In this document: positions 37,024 through 45,132 of the stretch, piece after piece
Numbering within the stretch: the first letter of the stretch is position 1
How the letters are laid out: the number at the start of each line of letters is the position of its first letter
Origin: Proteiniborus sp. DW1
GTDB taxonomy: Bacteria; Bacillota; Clostridia; Tissierellales; Proteiniboraceae
Length of the DNA: 64,000 nt
NCBI RefSeq assembly: GCF_900095305.1
Contig: NZ_FMDO01000029.1
Coordinates: 1 to 64,000, forward strand
Reading direction: 5' to 3'
The notes under the pieces: generated by a model
What the model was told of the DNA's origin: nothing
Database searches by the model: none
The model's input: the letters and a program-made list of their open reading frames with translations, nothing else
Position numbers and translations under genes: made by a program

Positions 37024-37107
37024 CCAAATAATATATAAGAATATTTGAATAAATATGTGAATAAGCTAATATATTTTACTAAAGCTAAAAATTGGGGGGA
37101 AGGTTCG

Positions 37108-37296
37108 ATGAAGATTCTAACAGGGATTGCATCATTACTCATTGTATTAGGGGCAATAAATTGGGGACTTGTTGGCTTATTTAACTTTGACATTGTAGAG
37201 GTTTTATTTGGTGGAAGAGATAAAACTATATCTAGAATAATATACTTAATTATAGGATTGGCAGGAATATATACAGTTTTATATTTACTTTTATAA
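37108..37296 (+). CDS. DUF378 small membrane protein
   Basis: Protein of 62 residues with two transmembrane helices (about 5-27 and 40-60). The signature GAINWGLVGLFNFDIVE is diagnostic for DUF378. ATG 37108 lies after GGGGGGAAGG. Function unknown. The terminator right after it is the left copy of the direct repeat that bounds the downstream island. Confidence 0.85.
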   Translation: MKILTGIASLLIVLGAINWGLVGLFNFDIVEVLFGGRDKTISRIIYLIIGLAGIYTVLYLLL

Positions 37297-37371
37297 CCCA
37301 AGCCAAGCTTGGGTTTAATTTATCCTTTATTTCTAGTAGTATTAGATTGTTTCAATTAAGTCTACTCTAAA
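37294..37371. repeat. Left direct repeat bounding the accessory island
   Basis: About 78 bp: terminator AACCCAAGC/GCTTGGGTT, then TTATCCTTTATTTCTAGTAG and on to TACTCTAAA. It is matched in the same orientation at 43110-43190 with about four of five bases equal by eye. The first ~50 bases are better conserved than the rest. Confidence 0.75.
37295..37320 (+). terminator. Terminator after the DUF378 gene
   Basis: Nine-base-pair AACCCAAGC/GCTTGGGTT stem with a three-base loop, then TTAATTT. Confidence 0.8.
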
Positions 37372-37629
37372 AAATTAGCATGTTTATAGTTAACTATTGG
37401 TGTAGCTGTAAAAACACGCAGATTTTATATAATTATGTCAAATATGCAAGAATTATGGAAAATATTATAAGTATGTGCTAAAATTAAATAGAAGCTTAAT
37501 CTTCTGGAATGAAAAAAACAGATTAGACTACTTATTTATAAGTCATAGAATTTTGGCATACTTGTATATATACATACTGCAATTACAATAACTTATTCAC
37601 ATAATATACCTGTTTTTTCATAAAGGACA

Positions 37630-37718
37630 AGCTTTCAGAAATTCTATTAAAGTAAAGGAGGTCATCTGTGAAAACATATAAGATATACTTAAAAGTTAAC
37701 AATGTAATGTCAATATAA
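37630..37718 (+). pseudogene. Degenerate duplicate of the start of an ABC half-exporter gene
   Basis: AGTAAAGGAGGTCATCTGTG and the following KTYKIYLKVNN reading match the upstream region and N-terminus of the gene at 39382 (TAAAGGAGGTCGTCTATG, then QTFKIYLKANR). The frame stops after 16 codons. It shows that the exporter locus was duplicated and one copy lost. Confidence 0.7.
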
Positions 37719-37849
37719 AAAAGGTTATTCCTAATAATCGGTTAAGTTGGTCAAAAAAGTAAGGATTGATCTTAATAGTTTATAGCTTTTTGCTCGGCTA
37801 TATATCCCTTTTGCTTTGCATTATTTTGTTTATATTTTCTTTTTATAAG

Positions 37850-38146
37850 GGTCAAGATAACAAAGCTCCTATTACTAGTATTATAAACACTAACTTGTTC
37901 TATATCTGTAACACTAACATACTTTGCAACTGTTCTTCTATTTATGCCATATTTTCTTGCTATGCTTATATTTGACTTTTCTTTTGCTGATTCTTCTTTT
38001 ATTTCTAGTGTTAACTTTATAATCTATTAATCTATTTGCTTTTTGTTCCTTCGTACCAGCTAAATCATCTATCTTTCCGCTAAATACTTTTGTGTTACAA
38101 TCAAGATTTTCACATCTGCATTTAACAAATTTAATTGTTAAAATCA
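37850..38146 (-). pseudogene. Transposase remnant, ISL3-like
   Basis: Minus-strand pieces in two frames read KFVKCRCENLDCNTKVFSGK, with a zinc-finger-like spacing, followed after a frameshift by SIARKYGINRRTVAKYVSVT, a helix-turn-helix. This order (zinc finger, then HTH) fits the N-terminal part of ISL3-type transposases. There is no DDE domain and no clear inverted repeat. Family assignment is tentative. Confidence 0.45.
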
Positions 38147-38446
38147 GATTTTATATTGCTATCTACATTTTTTTGCAGTCTGCTGTCTCCATGCTTACTG
38201 TACTGTATAGTCACTTATATAACCATATGGAAAGCTTGATAATACAAAATATTGTCGAAAAATATCAATTGAAAATCAAGTTTAAACAATATATACTTAA
38301 GGTAAATATACTAACACATAAATATATTTACATGTTAATATGTTTAGTAAGATAATGAAGTGTTTAGTTAAAAGTACATTAACATTAGTGAAAGAATCAT
38401 TATTAATAAATGAACTTTGAAAACTGAACATCAAATATAAGTACTA

Positions 38447-39012
38447 TTAAGCTACAGAGCACTTTGCTGTAAGCATCTTAACATGTTCTTCTGGTGAACG
38501 AAGCTCAAATGGTTTTCTGTCTCTAAGTACAGCAAAGATGATAAAAATAAGCTTATGCATAACAGCTCCTAAGGCTACCTTTTTAGGCTTGTTTTGTGAT
38601 TTCTTTTTATAATATTCCATCAATACAGGGTTACAAGCCTCATTATTTCGCTTAGTACGGATATTAGCAAGTGCTATAGTAAAAAGTACTCTCCTAAGTA
38701 ATATAGAGCCTCTCTTAGACATTTTATTCTTAGTACCAGTAAATTCACCAGATTGTTTAACAGAAGATCAACCCCAAAGAATGCTACCAATTTATTAGGC
38801 TTAGAGAATGCGGAGAAGTCACCAATTTCAGCAATAATTGTAGCAGCTGTAAGGAGACCGACACCAGGGATACTCTGAAGAAGTTTAAGAGTTAAGGATA
38901 GCATAGGAATGTCCTTGGATAAGTCATCAGTAATCAACTGATGAATAGCCTTTAGAATCCTTTTAAGATTATCCTGTAGATTCTTAACCATTGAAACATA
39001 TATGACTAACAT
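38447..39012 (-). pseudogene. IS110-family transposase remnant (Transposase_20), frameshifted
   Basis: Minus-strand coding in two frames. The upstream piece carries LLQSIPGVGLLTAATIIAEI then GDFSAFSKPNKLVAFFGVD, the classic helix-hairpin-helix/Transposase_20 core. After a frameshift near 38765 the downstream piece continues SKRGSILLRRVLFTIALANI to the C-terminus. The N-terminal DEDD domain is missing. IS110 elements lack long inverted repeats, so the ends cannot be set. Confidence 0.8.
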
Positions 39013-39101
39013 TGCAATATTTTCAGAACTGCTAAGGCTAAAAGGTTTAAATTCCCTAGTCTTAAGGACTAATAGTTTATACTTTGCAGTTGCTCATTTA
39101 A

Positions 39102-39395
39102 GGCTTTTGCGAGAATTATGCAAAATTAAAGAAATTAGGCTATCATTTATTTAGATATAGTTTGGGGCCTAATAGAAACCTTGATGAGATAAAGAATGTA
39201 AAAACTGAAATACTGAAGATAAAAAAATATTGTAATCGACAAGTAATCTTTCCAGAAGTACAGATTAAGTTTCAAGAATTACATTTGAGTCAATTCGAGG
39301 ACATTAATTCATTAGATAATGGGCTAGCTTATGAAGGCAGTAGCTTATTTACTCCATTTTACAAGGTAAAGGAGGTCGTCTATGCAAACATTTAA
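39102..39395 (+). pseudogene. 5'-truncated gene of unknown function upstream of the exporter
   Basis: An open frame with no good start encodes about 97 residues, from GFCENYAKLKKLGYHLFRYS to VVYANI. It overlaps the first ABC gene by 14 nt, so it was probably the preceding gene of the operon before the IS110 remnant replaced its 5' part. A TTG at 39162 could still start a 77-residue product but has no ribosome binding site. I do not recognise the family. It has few cysteines and no radical SAM motif. Confidence 0.5.
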
Positions 39396-40989
39396 AATAT
39401 ACTTAAAAGCTAACAGAGCAAAAGTGATTACTCTCTTGCTACTTACACTACTAATCAGTTACCTTAATTTTGTAATATACGATAAATTGGATTCATTCTT
39501 TAAGGAAATCACTGGTGGTACATTGAGCTTCGACTTTAGTATTGTTGCTATCTTAATATTCTTATACTTTCTATTGCTCGGCATTAATATTTTATCGAAT
39601 TTAATTGAAGTCAAATTACTTCGAAAGGGTGTCAATAATTTATTGATTTTCTTTATGAGAAAGGTGTTCTATAGTGAAGATGTATATATATTAAACCAAA
39701 ATTCAAATCTTCTTATAAGCAAGGCTACCATGAGCTGTAATTCAATTTCAAAGTACTACACTTCAGTAATTAAAATAATTACTTCAGTAATCATTCTGAT
39801 TGCATATGCAAGTATTATAATCCAGATAGATTCAACTGTATTGATCCTATGTATATTATTAACACCTTTGATTGTCCTATGTACTATAGGGATTAAGGAA
39901 AAGATCACACATTATCAGACAAGATTTTTTGACTACTCAAAAAATAGGACAAGTAGAGTTTTAGATGCTTTTGACAATATTAAAAACATCAAGGTAAAAA
40001 ATGAGTATGACTTGTTTAAGGGTAAAATTCTCAACGAGCAACTATTACTAAAAAAGAATACAACGATATATACACTTTTTTACTCCTATTTTGATAGCAT
40101 AGTTAATTTCATAATAAGTTTAGCACCAGTACTAGTCATATATACATATATAGTTTTCATTAAAAGCAATGCTTTAAGTAGTGCTGAAATTATAATGCTA
40201 TTTACCTTTATACCTATGTTCTTGTATAGTTTTTCTAATCTATATAATATTTTTAGGGATTATTTTGAATGCAAACCATATCTACTTACTTATAAGGAAA
40301 TATGTGATTTAAATACTGAGTTGACAGGTAATCGAATAATTGAAAAATTTGAACTTTTACAGACAAAAAATTTGACCGTTCAACTTGATAATATGAGGGA
40401 GCTAAAAATACCTGATATGATAGTGGAAAAAGGGGAAAAAGTTCTGATAATAGGAAGAAGCGGAATAGGTAAATCTTCATTTTTTAATATCCTATTGGGT
40501 TTCACAAAAAACTACAAAGGAACTATTTCTGTAAATGACGTTGATTTGAAAGAATATGATATCAAGTCAATAAGAAATGTGTTCGGAATATCATTTCAAA
40601 ACAATGACTTATTTTCACTTAGTCTAGAAGATAATATTACCTTGGGTGGCAAAGTAGAATTTGAAAGTTTTGAAAGTATTCTAGATTTATGCCAATTAGA
40701 CAAGCTGAAAAATAACTCTAATTCTGTTATCAACAAGAACGAGCTATCAGGTGGTGAGAAATCAAGAATAAGTTTGGCGCAAAACCTCATAAGAAATCCT
40801 GATGTTATCCTTATTGATGAGTCTTTTTCCAGTTTAGATGAGTACAATGTAGATTTGATTATGCAGGGAATTTTAAAAAAATATAAGGAGTCTACTATTA
40901 TTTGCATAAGTCATAATTTATCCTTAGAAAAATACTTCGATAGAACTATAAATTTTGAAGAAGGGGGTGTATCTGTTGAAAAATGCTAG
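39382..40989 (+). CDS. ABC half-exporter (fused permease/ATPase), first subunit
   Basis: Membrane ABC protein of 535 residues. The N-terminal exporter domain has about six helices (residues 12-300). The ATPase domain follows, with Walker A GRSGIGKS at 358-365, signature LSGGEKSR at 455-462 and Walker B VILIDE at 475-480. It resembles the second subunit in length and layout, and the two likely form a heterodimer. A strong AAAGGAGG site precedes the ATG. It overlaps the truncated gene before it and the second subunit after it, each by 14 nt. The substrate is unknown; peptide or lipid export is the usual role for this architecture. Confidence 0.85.
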   Translation: MQTFKIYLKANRAKVITLLLLTLLISYLNFVIYDKLDSFFKEITGGTLSFDFSIVAILIFLYFLLLGINILSNLIEVKLLRKGVNNLLIFFMRKVFYSEDVYILNQNSNLLISKATMSCNSISKYYTSVIKIITSVIILIAYASIIIQIDSTVLILCILLTPLIVLCTIGIKEKITHYQTRFFDYSKNRTSRVLDAFDNIKNIKVKNEYDLFKGKILNEQLLLKKNTTIYTLFYSYFDSIVNFIISLAPVLVIYTYIVFIKSNALSSAEIIMLFTFIPMFLYSFSNLYNIFRDYFECKPYLLTYKEICDLNTELTGNRIIEKFELLQTKNLTVQLDNMRELKIPDMIVEKGEKVLIIGRSGIGKSSFFNILLGFTKNYKGTISVNDVDLKEYDIKSIRNVFGISFQNNDLFSLSLEDNITLGGKVEFESFESILDLCQLDKLKNNSNSVINKNELSGGEKSRISLAQNLIRNPDVILIDESFSSLDEYNVDLIMQGILKKYKESTIICISHNLSLEKYFDRTINFEEGGVSVEKC

Positions 40990-42562
40990 AATTTATCTTA
41001 AAAACAATATCATAAACAATATACTCTTATTTTTAGTAACTGTTTCTGTAGGGGTACTTTCAGTAAAAAACATTTCATTAATAGAAAACATCTTAGACAA
41101 AGGTATATTAGCAGCAAATAGTTCAGAATTGAATAGGGATATGATTTTATTTCTAATAGCATCAATATCATTAATCCTATTAAATATTGCATTGCCAGTA
41201 CTAAAAACCGCTACTTACTGGAAAGGGTGTACCAATTTCATTGATGAAACAATATCGAAGGTGTTTTCAGCAGATTATGTCCAAATGTTCCTTAAAAAAG
41301 ATTCAAGCAAATTGTGGACAGATATTAATCTTAGTACCTCATATATATGTATGTATTATGATGCTTTCATTAATATTATATATCGTGTAATAAAAATATT
41401 AATTTATTTTACAGTCTTAATCTCTATAGATTTATACGCAAGCCTCATAATACTGATTGTTTTCATTATAAACATATTTATAATAAACAAAATAAAGAAA
41501 AAGGTCCAATACTATCAGCAACAATTTTTACTTGCTTCTCAAAATTTAAGTTCTTCAATTGTTGAGTATATAAAACTGATTAGAAATATAAAGGCAAAAA
41601 ATAAAGAAGAGTACTTCATTGCAAAGATTGAAGAAAATCAAAATAGGCTTAATGATAACATAATAAAAGATAGTTTAATAAAGAACATATCTAGTAATTT
41701 GGTTAACTTCATTTCTAACATTACTCCAATTATTGCTGTTACTGTGATAATCAGTATCTCAGGACATAGCTTTACTTCAGTGGGGAATATTGTATCAGTG
41801 TATTTATACATTCCTATAATTTTAGGGACATTGCAGGATATTCATTCTCTGATACTCCAAATGATGTCCTCAAAGCCTTATATGGAAAGTTTAAGTGATT
41901 TGTATGAAATTGAATCTGAAGAGTTAGGTTCTGTTCCGATAACAGATTTTCAAAAACTTAAAATCAAAGATCTGATTGTAACTCTTGATGGCAATACTAC
42001 AATAAAATTTGAAGATATGATTGTCAATAAAGGAGATAAGATATTAATAAGTGGAGCTAGTGGTTGTGGCAAATCTACATTCTTCAATATACTTTGTGGA
42101 CTCATTAAGAACTATGAAGGAACTATCGAAATAAACGATATTGATTTTAAGATGCTAAATTTAACAGATTTGAGAAAAGTCATTGGGATTACATTTCAAG
42201 ATAATCGAGTTTTCAATCTATCTTTCGAAGAAGCTATTAAGTTAAGTACTGATAGTCCCATTGATGATGTTGTGAAGATATGTGAAATTCAAGATATATA
42301 TGAGCACAATAAGACAGGTTGTGTTAGCAATGACAAACTCTCTGGTGGAGAAAAGTCAAGAATAAATCTAGCTCAAAGTTTGATTAGAGAACCAAAAGTA
42401 TTACTTATTGATGAATCCCTCTCAGCCTTGGATGAAGAAATGGAAATAAGAATCTTGAATAATATAGTTAACAGATTTAAAGATATTACAATTATTCTTA
42501 TCAGTCATAGAAAGACATCAAAAGGTTTTTTTGACAAAAAGATTTCATTTACTATTCAGTGA
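40976..42562 (+). CDS. ABC half-exporter (fused permease/ATPase), second subunit
   Basis: Protein of about 528 residues paralogous to its upstream neighbour: six-helix exporter domain, Walker A GASGCGKS at 360-367, signature LSGGEKSR, Walker B VLLIDESLSALD, and a switch His in LISHRK. TTG at 40976 is chosen because it follows AAGGGGGTG with normal spacing and aligns its N-terminus (KNARIYLKNN) with QTFKIYLKAN of the first subunit. Further TTG/GTG codons upstream lie on or before that site. Both Walker motifs look intact in both subunits, so both ATP sites may be active. Confidence 0.85.
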   Translation: MKNARIYLKNNIINNILLFLVTVSVGVLSVKNISLIENILDKGILAANSSELNRDMILFLIASISLILLNIALPVLKTATYWKGCTNFIDETISKVFSADYVQMFLKKDSSKLWTDINLSTSYICMYYDAFINIIYRVIKILIYFTVLISIDLYASLIILIVFIINIFIINKIKKKVQYYQQQFLLASQNLSSSIVEYIKLIRNIKAKNKEEYFIAKIEENQNRLNDNIIKDSLIKNISSNLVNFISNITPIIAVTVIISISGHSFTSVGNIVSVYLYIPIILGTLQDIHSLILQMMSSKPYMESLSDLYEIESEELGSVPITDFQKLKIKDLIVTLDGNTTIKFEDMIVNKGDKILISGASGCGKSTFFNILCGLIKNYEGTIEINDIDFKMLNLTDLRKVIGITFQDNRVFNLSFEEAIKLSTDSPIDDVVKICEIQDIYEHNKTGCVSNDKLSGGEKSRINLAQSLIREPKVLLIDESLSALDEEMEIRILNNIVNRFKDITIILISHRKTSKGFFDKKISFTIQ

Positions 42563-42571
42563 CTTAGCTAG

Positions 42572-42600
42572 TTGCAAAAGATGTTACATATTAGTATAAT
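42572..42600 (+). promoter_or_regulatory. Sigma-A-like promoter before the HTH gene
   Basis: TTGCAA (42572-42577), 17-nt spacer, TATAAT (42595-42600), about 95 nt before the HTH start. Confidence 0.6.
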
Positions 42601-42697
42601 AACTTCCTGTGCTTCATATAAGGAACCAAAAAAATATTCGATTTTGTCATAAATGATTTTGATTTAGGTTAATTCTATTATGAAAAAGGTGGTAAAT

Positions 42698-43018
42698 ATG
42701 TTAACGCTTAAAGAAGTGTCTAAAATTCTTGGAGTAGGTACAAAAACAGTGACTGAGTGGGCTGACAAAGGAAGAATTGAGTTCATATCTGTTAATGGTG
42801 AATATTACTTCACGAGAGATTCTATAGATTCCTTTATTTCAGAGACAGGTATTCAACTAATTAAGCCTATGGGTACCGATTTGGAATCCCTAAATGCCAT
42901 AATGAAACATCTTGAGAATGAAGGTGTTGAAGAAATAATGAATACGTATTATGAAGAAAAGAATGTCCTAACTCCTGAAGAGATAGAAAATATAGTAAAA
43001 GAAGAACAGAAAAAATAG
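42698..43018 (+). CDS. Excisionase/MerR-type helix-turn-helix protein
   Basis: Protein of 106 residues. The N-terminal HTH_17 domain (about 1-50) reads LTLKEVSKILGVGTKTVTEWADKGRIEF, as in phage excisionases and small MerR-like regulators. The rest is acidic and helical, with no known domain. ATG 42698 is favoured by AAGGTGG six nt upstream; an ATG at 42680 precedes that site. After its TAG the same frame stays open for 16 more codons (FDESVRIQIGTVKAID), hinting that an original longer protein was cut by a stop. It may regulate the exporter or be a relic of mobility. Confidence 0.7.
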   Translation: MLTLKEVSKILGVGTKTVTEWADKGRIEFISVNGEYYFTRDSIDSFISETGIQLIKPMGTDLESLNAIMKHLENEGVEEIMNTYYEEKNVLTPEEIENIVKEEQKK

Positions 43019-43109
43019 GATTTGATGAAAGTGTTAGAATACAAATTGGGACAGTTAAAGCTATTGACTAAGTAAGAATTAAATAATTTTAATAAAAACC
43101 TATCTTTTT

Positions 43110-43190
43110 TAACCCAAGTTAAGCTTGGGTTTTACTTTATCCTTTATTTCTGGTAGTATTAGAGTGTACTTAAATTGGGTATACTCTAAA
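43110..43190. repeat. Right direct repeat bounding the accessory island
   Basis: Counterpart of 37294-37371: AACCCAAG-TT-AAGCTTGGGTT hairpin, TTATCCTTTATTTCTGGTAG, then TACTCTAAA. This copy sits directly before the parvulin gene, and its TATACT (43180-43185) could serve as that gene's -10. Confidence 0.75.
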
Positions 43191-43212
43191 CTAAAATAAA
43201 GGAGAGTTATTA

Positions 43213-43959
43213 ATGGAAGAAAATAAAGTATTAGCAATAGTCAATGGTAAGGAAATTACAGAAAATGATGTAGAAGCATTTATTCAGAGTCTTCAACCTC
43301 AAGTAGCAGCACAGTTTGGTGGTGAAGAAGGTAAGAAAAAGCTTTTGCAGGAGCTTGTGAATCAAGAATTATTCTATCTTGATGCTATTGATAATAATCT
43401 TGATAAAGAAGAAGCCTTTATTACTGAACTTGAACGTATAAAGGTAAATTTACTTAAACAGTATTCGGTAGCTAAAATATTAAACAGTGTAACTGCTACT
43501 GAGGATGAAATAAAAGATTATTACGAAAAATTCAAAGATACATTTAAGAAGCCTGAAAGTGTAAAGGCTAGCCATATATTAGTTGATGATGAGGATACAG
43601 CTTTGAACATAATAAAAGAAATAAAAGAAGGATTATCCTTTGCAGAGGCTGCAAAAGAATATTCTAAATGTCCTTCAAGCACTAATGGTGGAGATCTAGG
43701 ATATTTTACTAGAGGAAAAATGGTTCCTGAGTTCGAGAAGTCAGCATTTGAATTGAGTAAAGATGAAATTAGCAATCCTGTTAAAACTCAATTTGGATAT
43801 CATATTATTCATGTAACTGACAAAAAAGAAGAATCTGAAAGTACAATAGATGAAGTAAGAGATGAACTTGAAAGGCAAATTATCATTGTAAAGCAAAACG
43901 CTGCTTATACCAATAAAGCTACAGAACTATTGAATAAATATGAAGTAAAAATGCAATAG
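43213..43959 (+). CDS. Parvulin-type peptidyl-prolyl isomerase, cytosolic PrsA-like
   Basis: Protein of 248 residues: a SurA/PrsA-like N-terminal helical domain beginning VLAIVNGKEITENDVEAFI, then a parvulin domain at about 110-210 (VKASHILVDDEDTA, GDLGYFTRGKMVPEFEKSAF, TQFGYHIIHV). Unlike PrsA it has no signal peptide or lipobox, so it should work in the cytosol as a chaperone/isomerase. AAAGGAGAG precedes the ATG. Its presumed promoter lies in the right direct repeat of the island. Confidence 0.88.
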   Translation: MEENKVLAIVNGKEITENDVEAFIQSLQPQVAAQFGGEEGKKKLLQELVNQELFYLDAIDNNLDKEEAFITELERIKVNLLKQYSVAKILNSVTATEDEIKDYYEKFKDTFKKPESVKASHILVDDEDTALNIIKEIKEGLSFAEAAKEYSKCPSSTNGGDLGYFTRGKMVPEFEKSAFELSKDEISNPVKTQFGYHIIHVTDKKEESESTIDEVRDELERQIIIVKQNAAYTNKATELLNKYEVKMQ

Positions 43960-44033
43960 TAAGTGAATAATGGGGAGTTCCAAGGCCATTAAAAAGCTAT
44001 TATTGACACAAGTAATTTTTTAGTGGCTAGGAG

Positions 44034-44058
44034 TTCCTCCTAATTATTATAGGAGGAA
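44034..44058 (+). promoter_or_regulatory. Hairpin sequestering the Shine-Dalgarno of the radical SAM gene
   Basis: TTCCTCCTA (44034-44042) is perfectly complementary to TAGGAGGAA (44050-44058) across a 7-nt loop. The right arm is the ribosome binding site of the ATG at 44064. TTTTT follows directly, so the same stem could also act as a terminator-like structure. A second stem, GCCATTAAAAA/TTTTTAGTGGC, lies just upstream (43985-44027). Confidence 0.75.
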
Positions 44059-44063
44059 TTTTT

Positions 44064-45020
44064 ATGGAAGAGAGAAACTATTATAGAGTATATTCTGACT
44101 ATCTAAAAAACAAATATGGAACAAAAGTTTATAAATTACCTATAAATCTACCTCTTACATGCCCAAATAGGGACGGTTGTGTTGGATATGGAGGATGCAT
44201 TTTCTGTGGAGAAGAAGGTGCAGGTTATGAAAATCTTTCTAATACCATATCAGTTAGAGATCAACTTTTAGAAAATAAAGAATATATAAGAAAAAAATAT
44301 AAAGCTGAGAAGTTTATAGCTTACTTTCAAAATTTTTCAAATACATATATGGGATTAGAGACTTTTAAAAAATATATCAAAGATGCAATTATGGAAGATA
44401 TAGTTGAGATAAGTATTTCTACTAGACCAGACTGTATATCAGATTCGTATCTAGAGTTTCTTTCTCATATTAAAGAAGAATATGAAATTAATATTAGCTT
44501 TGAGCTAGGATTACAAACAGTAAATTATCATACATTAAAGAAAATAAATAGGGGACATTCCCTTGCAGAATTTATAGATAGTATGATAAGAATAAAACCT
44601 CATAGTTTTGACGTATGTGCCCATGTTATATTAGACTTGCCTTGGGATAATATTGAGGATGCTATTGAATGTGCCAAAATATTATCTGCATTATCAGTGG
44701 AGCAGGTAAAGCTACATTCTCTATATATAGTTGAAAATACATTGCTTGAAAGAATGTATAAAAACAGTGAAATTACTATGCTATCAAAGGAAGAGTATAT
44801 AAATAGAGTAGTTGCTTTTCTTGAATATCTTCACCCTGATACTATAATACAAAGAGTTATTGGAAGAGCACCAGAAGAGAACACTCTTTTTGTTAATTGG
44901 AATACAAGTTGGTGGAAAATAAGAGATGAAATACTGGAAAAAATGGAAGAGATGAAAACATATCAAGGGAAAAAATGTGACTATCTCAATGGAAAGGCTC
45001 TAAAGAAATTTAATAAGTAG
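44064..45020 (+). CDS. TIGR01212-family radical SAM protein (YtqA-like)
   Basis: Radical SAM protein of 318 residues. The cluster cysteines lie in LTCPNRDGCVGYGGCIFCGEE, the TIGR01212 signature, followed by NTYMGLETFKKY, SISTRPDCISD and ELGLQTVNYHTLKKINRGH. It is related to the Elp3-like radical SAM group; its substrate is not established. Its ribosome binding site is fully paired in a predicted hairpin, which implies conditional translation. A short degenerate repeat separates it from trmB. Confidence 0.9.
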   Translation: MEERNYYRVYSDYLKNKYGTKVYKLPINLPLTCPNRDGCVGYGGCIFCGEEGAGYENLSNTISVRDQLLENKEYIRKKYKAEKFIAYFQNFSNTYMGLETFKKYIKDAIMEDIVEISISTRPDCISDSYLEFLSHIKEEYEINISFELGLQTVNYHTLKKINRGHSLAEFIDSMIRIKPHSFDVCAHVILDLPWDNIEDAIECAKILSALSVEQVKLHSLYIVENTLLERMYKNSEITMLSKEEYINRVVAFLEYLHPDTIIQRVIGRAPEENTLFVNWNTSWWKIRDEILEKMEEMKTYQGKKCDYLNGKALKKFNK

Positions 45021-45066
45021 CAAAGCTTAATATTCTAACGAAGCAAGAAAGAGGATTACACATTAG

Positions 45067-45092
45067 GTCATTCTGAAGCGAAGCTGAAGAAT
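45067..45092. repeat. Degenerate short interspersed repeat
   Basis: GTCATTCTGAAGCGAAGCTG followed by AAGAAT, the clearest single copy of the intergenic motif also seen near 1901, 7176 and 35431. Confidence 0.5.
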
Positions 45093-45132
45093 TTTCATAT
45101 TTATATACAAAGTTGTGGAGGAATAGCAATCT

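Larger units (their letters stand above)
37294..43190. mobile_element. Accessory island of about 5.8 kb between direct repeats
   Basis: The block between the two direct repeats contains decayed transposases (ISL3-like and IS110), a fragment of a duplicated ABC gene start, a 5'-truncated gene, two intact ABC half-exporters and an excisionase-like HTH gene. Genes outside (DUF378 on the left, parvulin on the right) are ordinary chromosomal genes. No integrase is present. 37372-37629 and 38147-38446 hold no gene I recognise. Insertion between repeat copies is inferred. Confidence 0.6.

Noticed and set aside
38092-38355. Plus-strand open frame of 87 codons
   Set aside because: It lies largely opposite a transposase remnant, has low-complexity AT-rich composition and no ribosome binding site.
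39102-39395. Radical SAM or SPASM maturase fragment for a RiPP
   Set aside because: No CxxxCxxC and no SPASM cysteine spacing in the remaining part; no precursor peptide recognised nearby.
37294-43190. Prophage or integrative element with its own integrase
   Set aside because: Only an excisionase-like HTH gene is present; no integrase, structural or conjugation genes, and no tRNA target site.
43970-44063. T-box or known riboswitch before the radical SAM gene
   Set aside because: No T-box core, specifier loop or ligand-type conserved core could be seen; only the two simple hairpins are supported.
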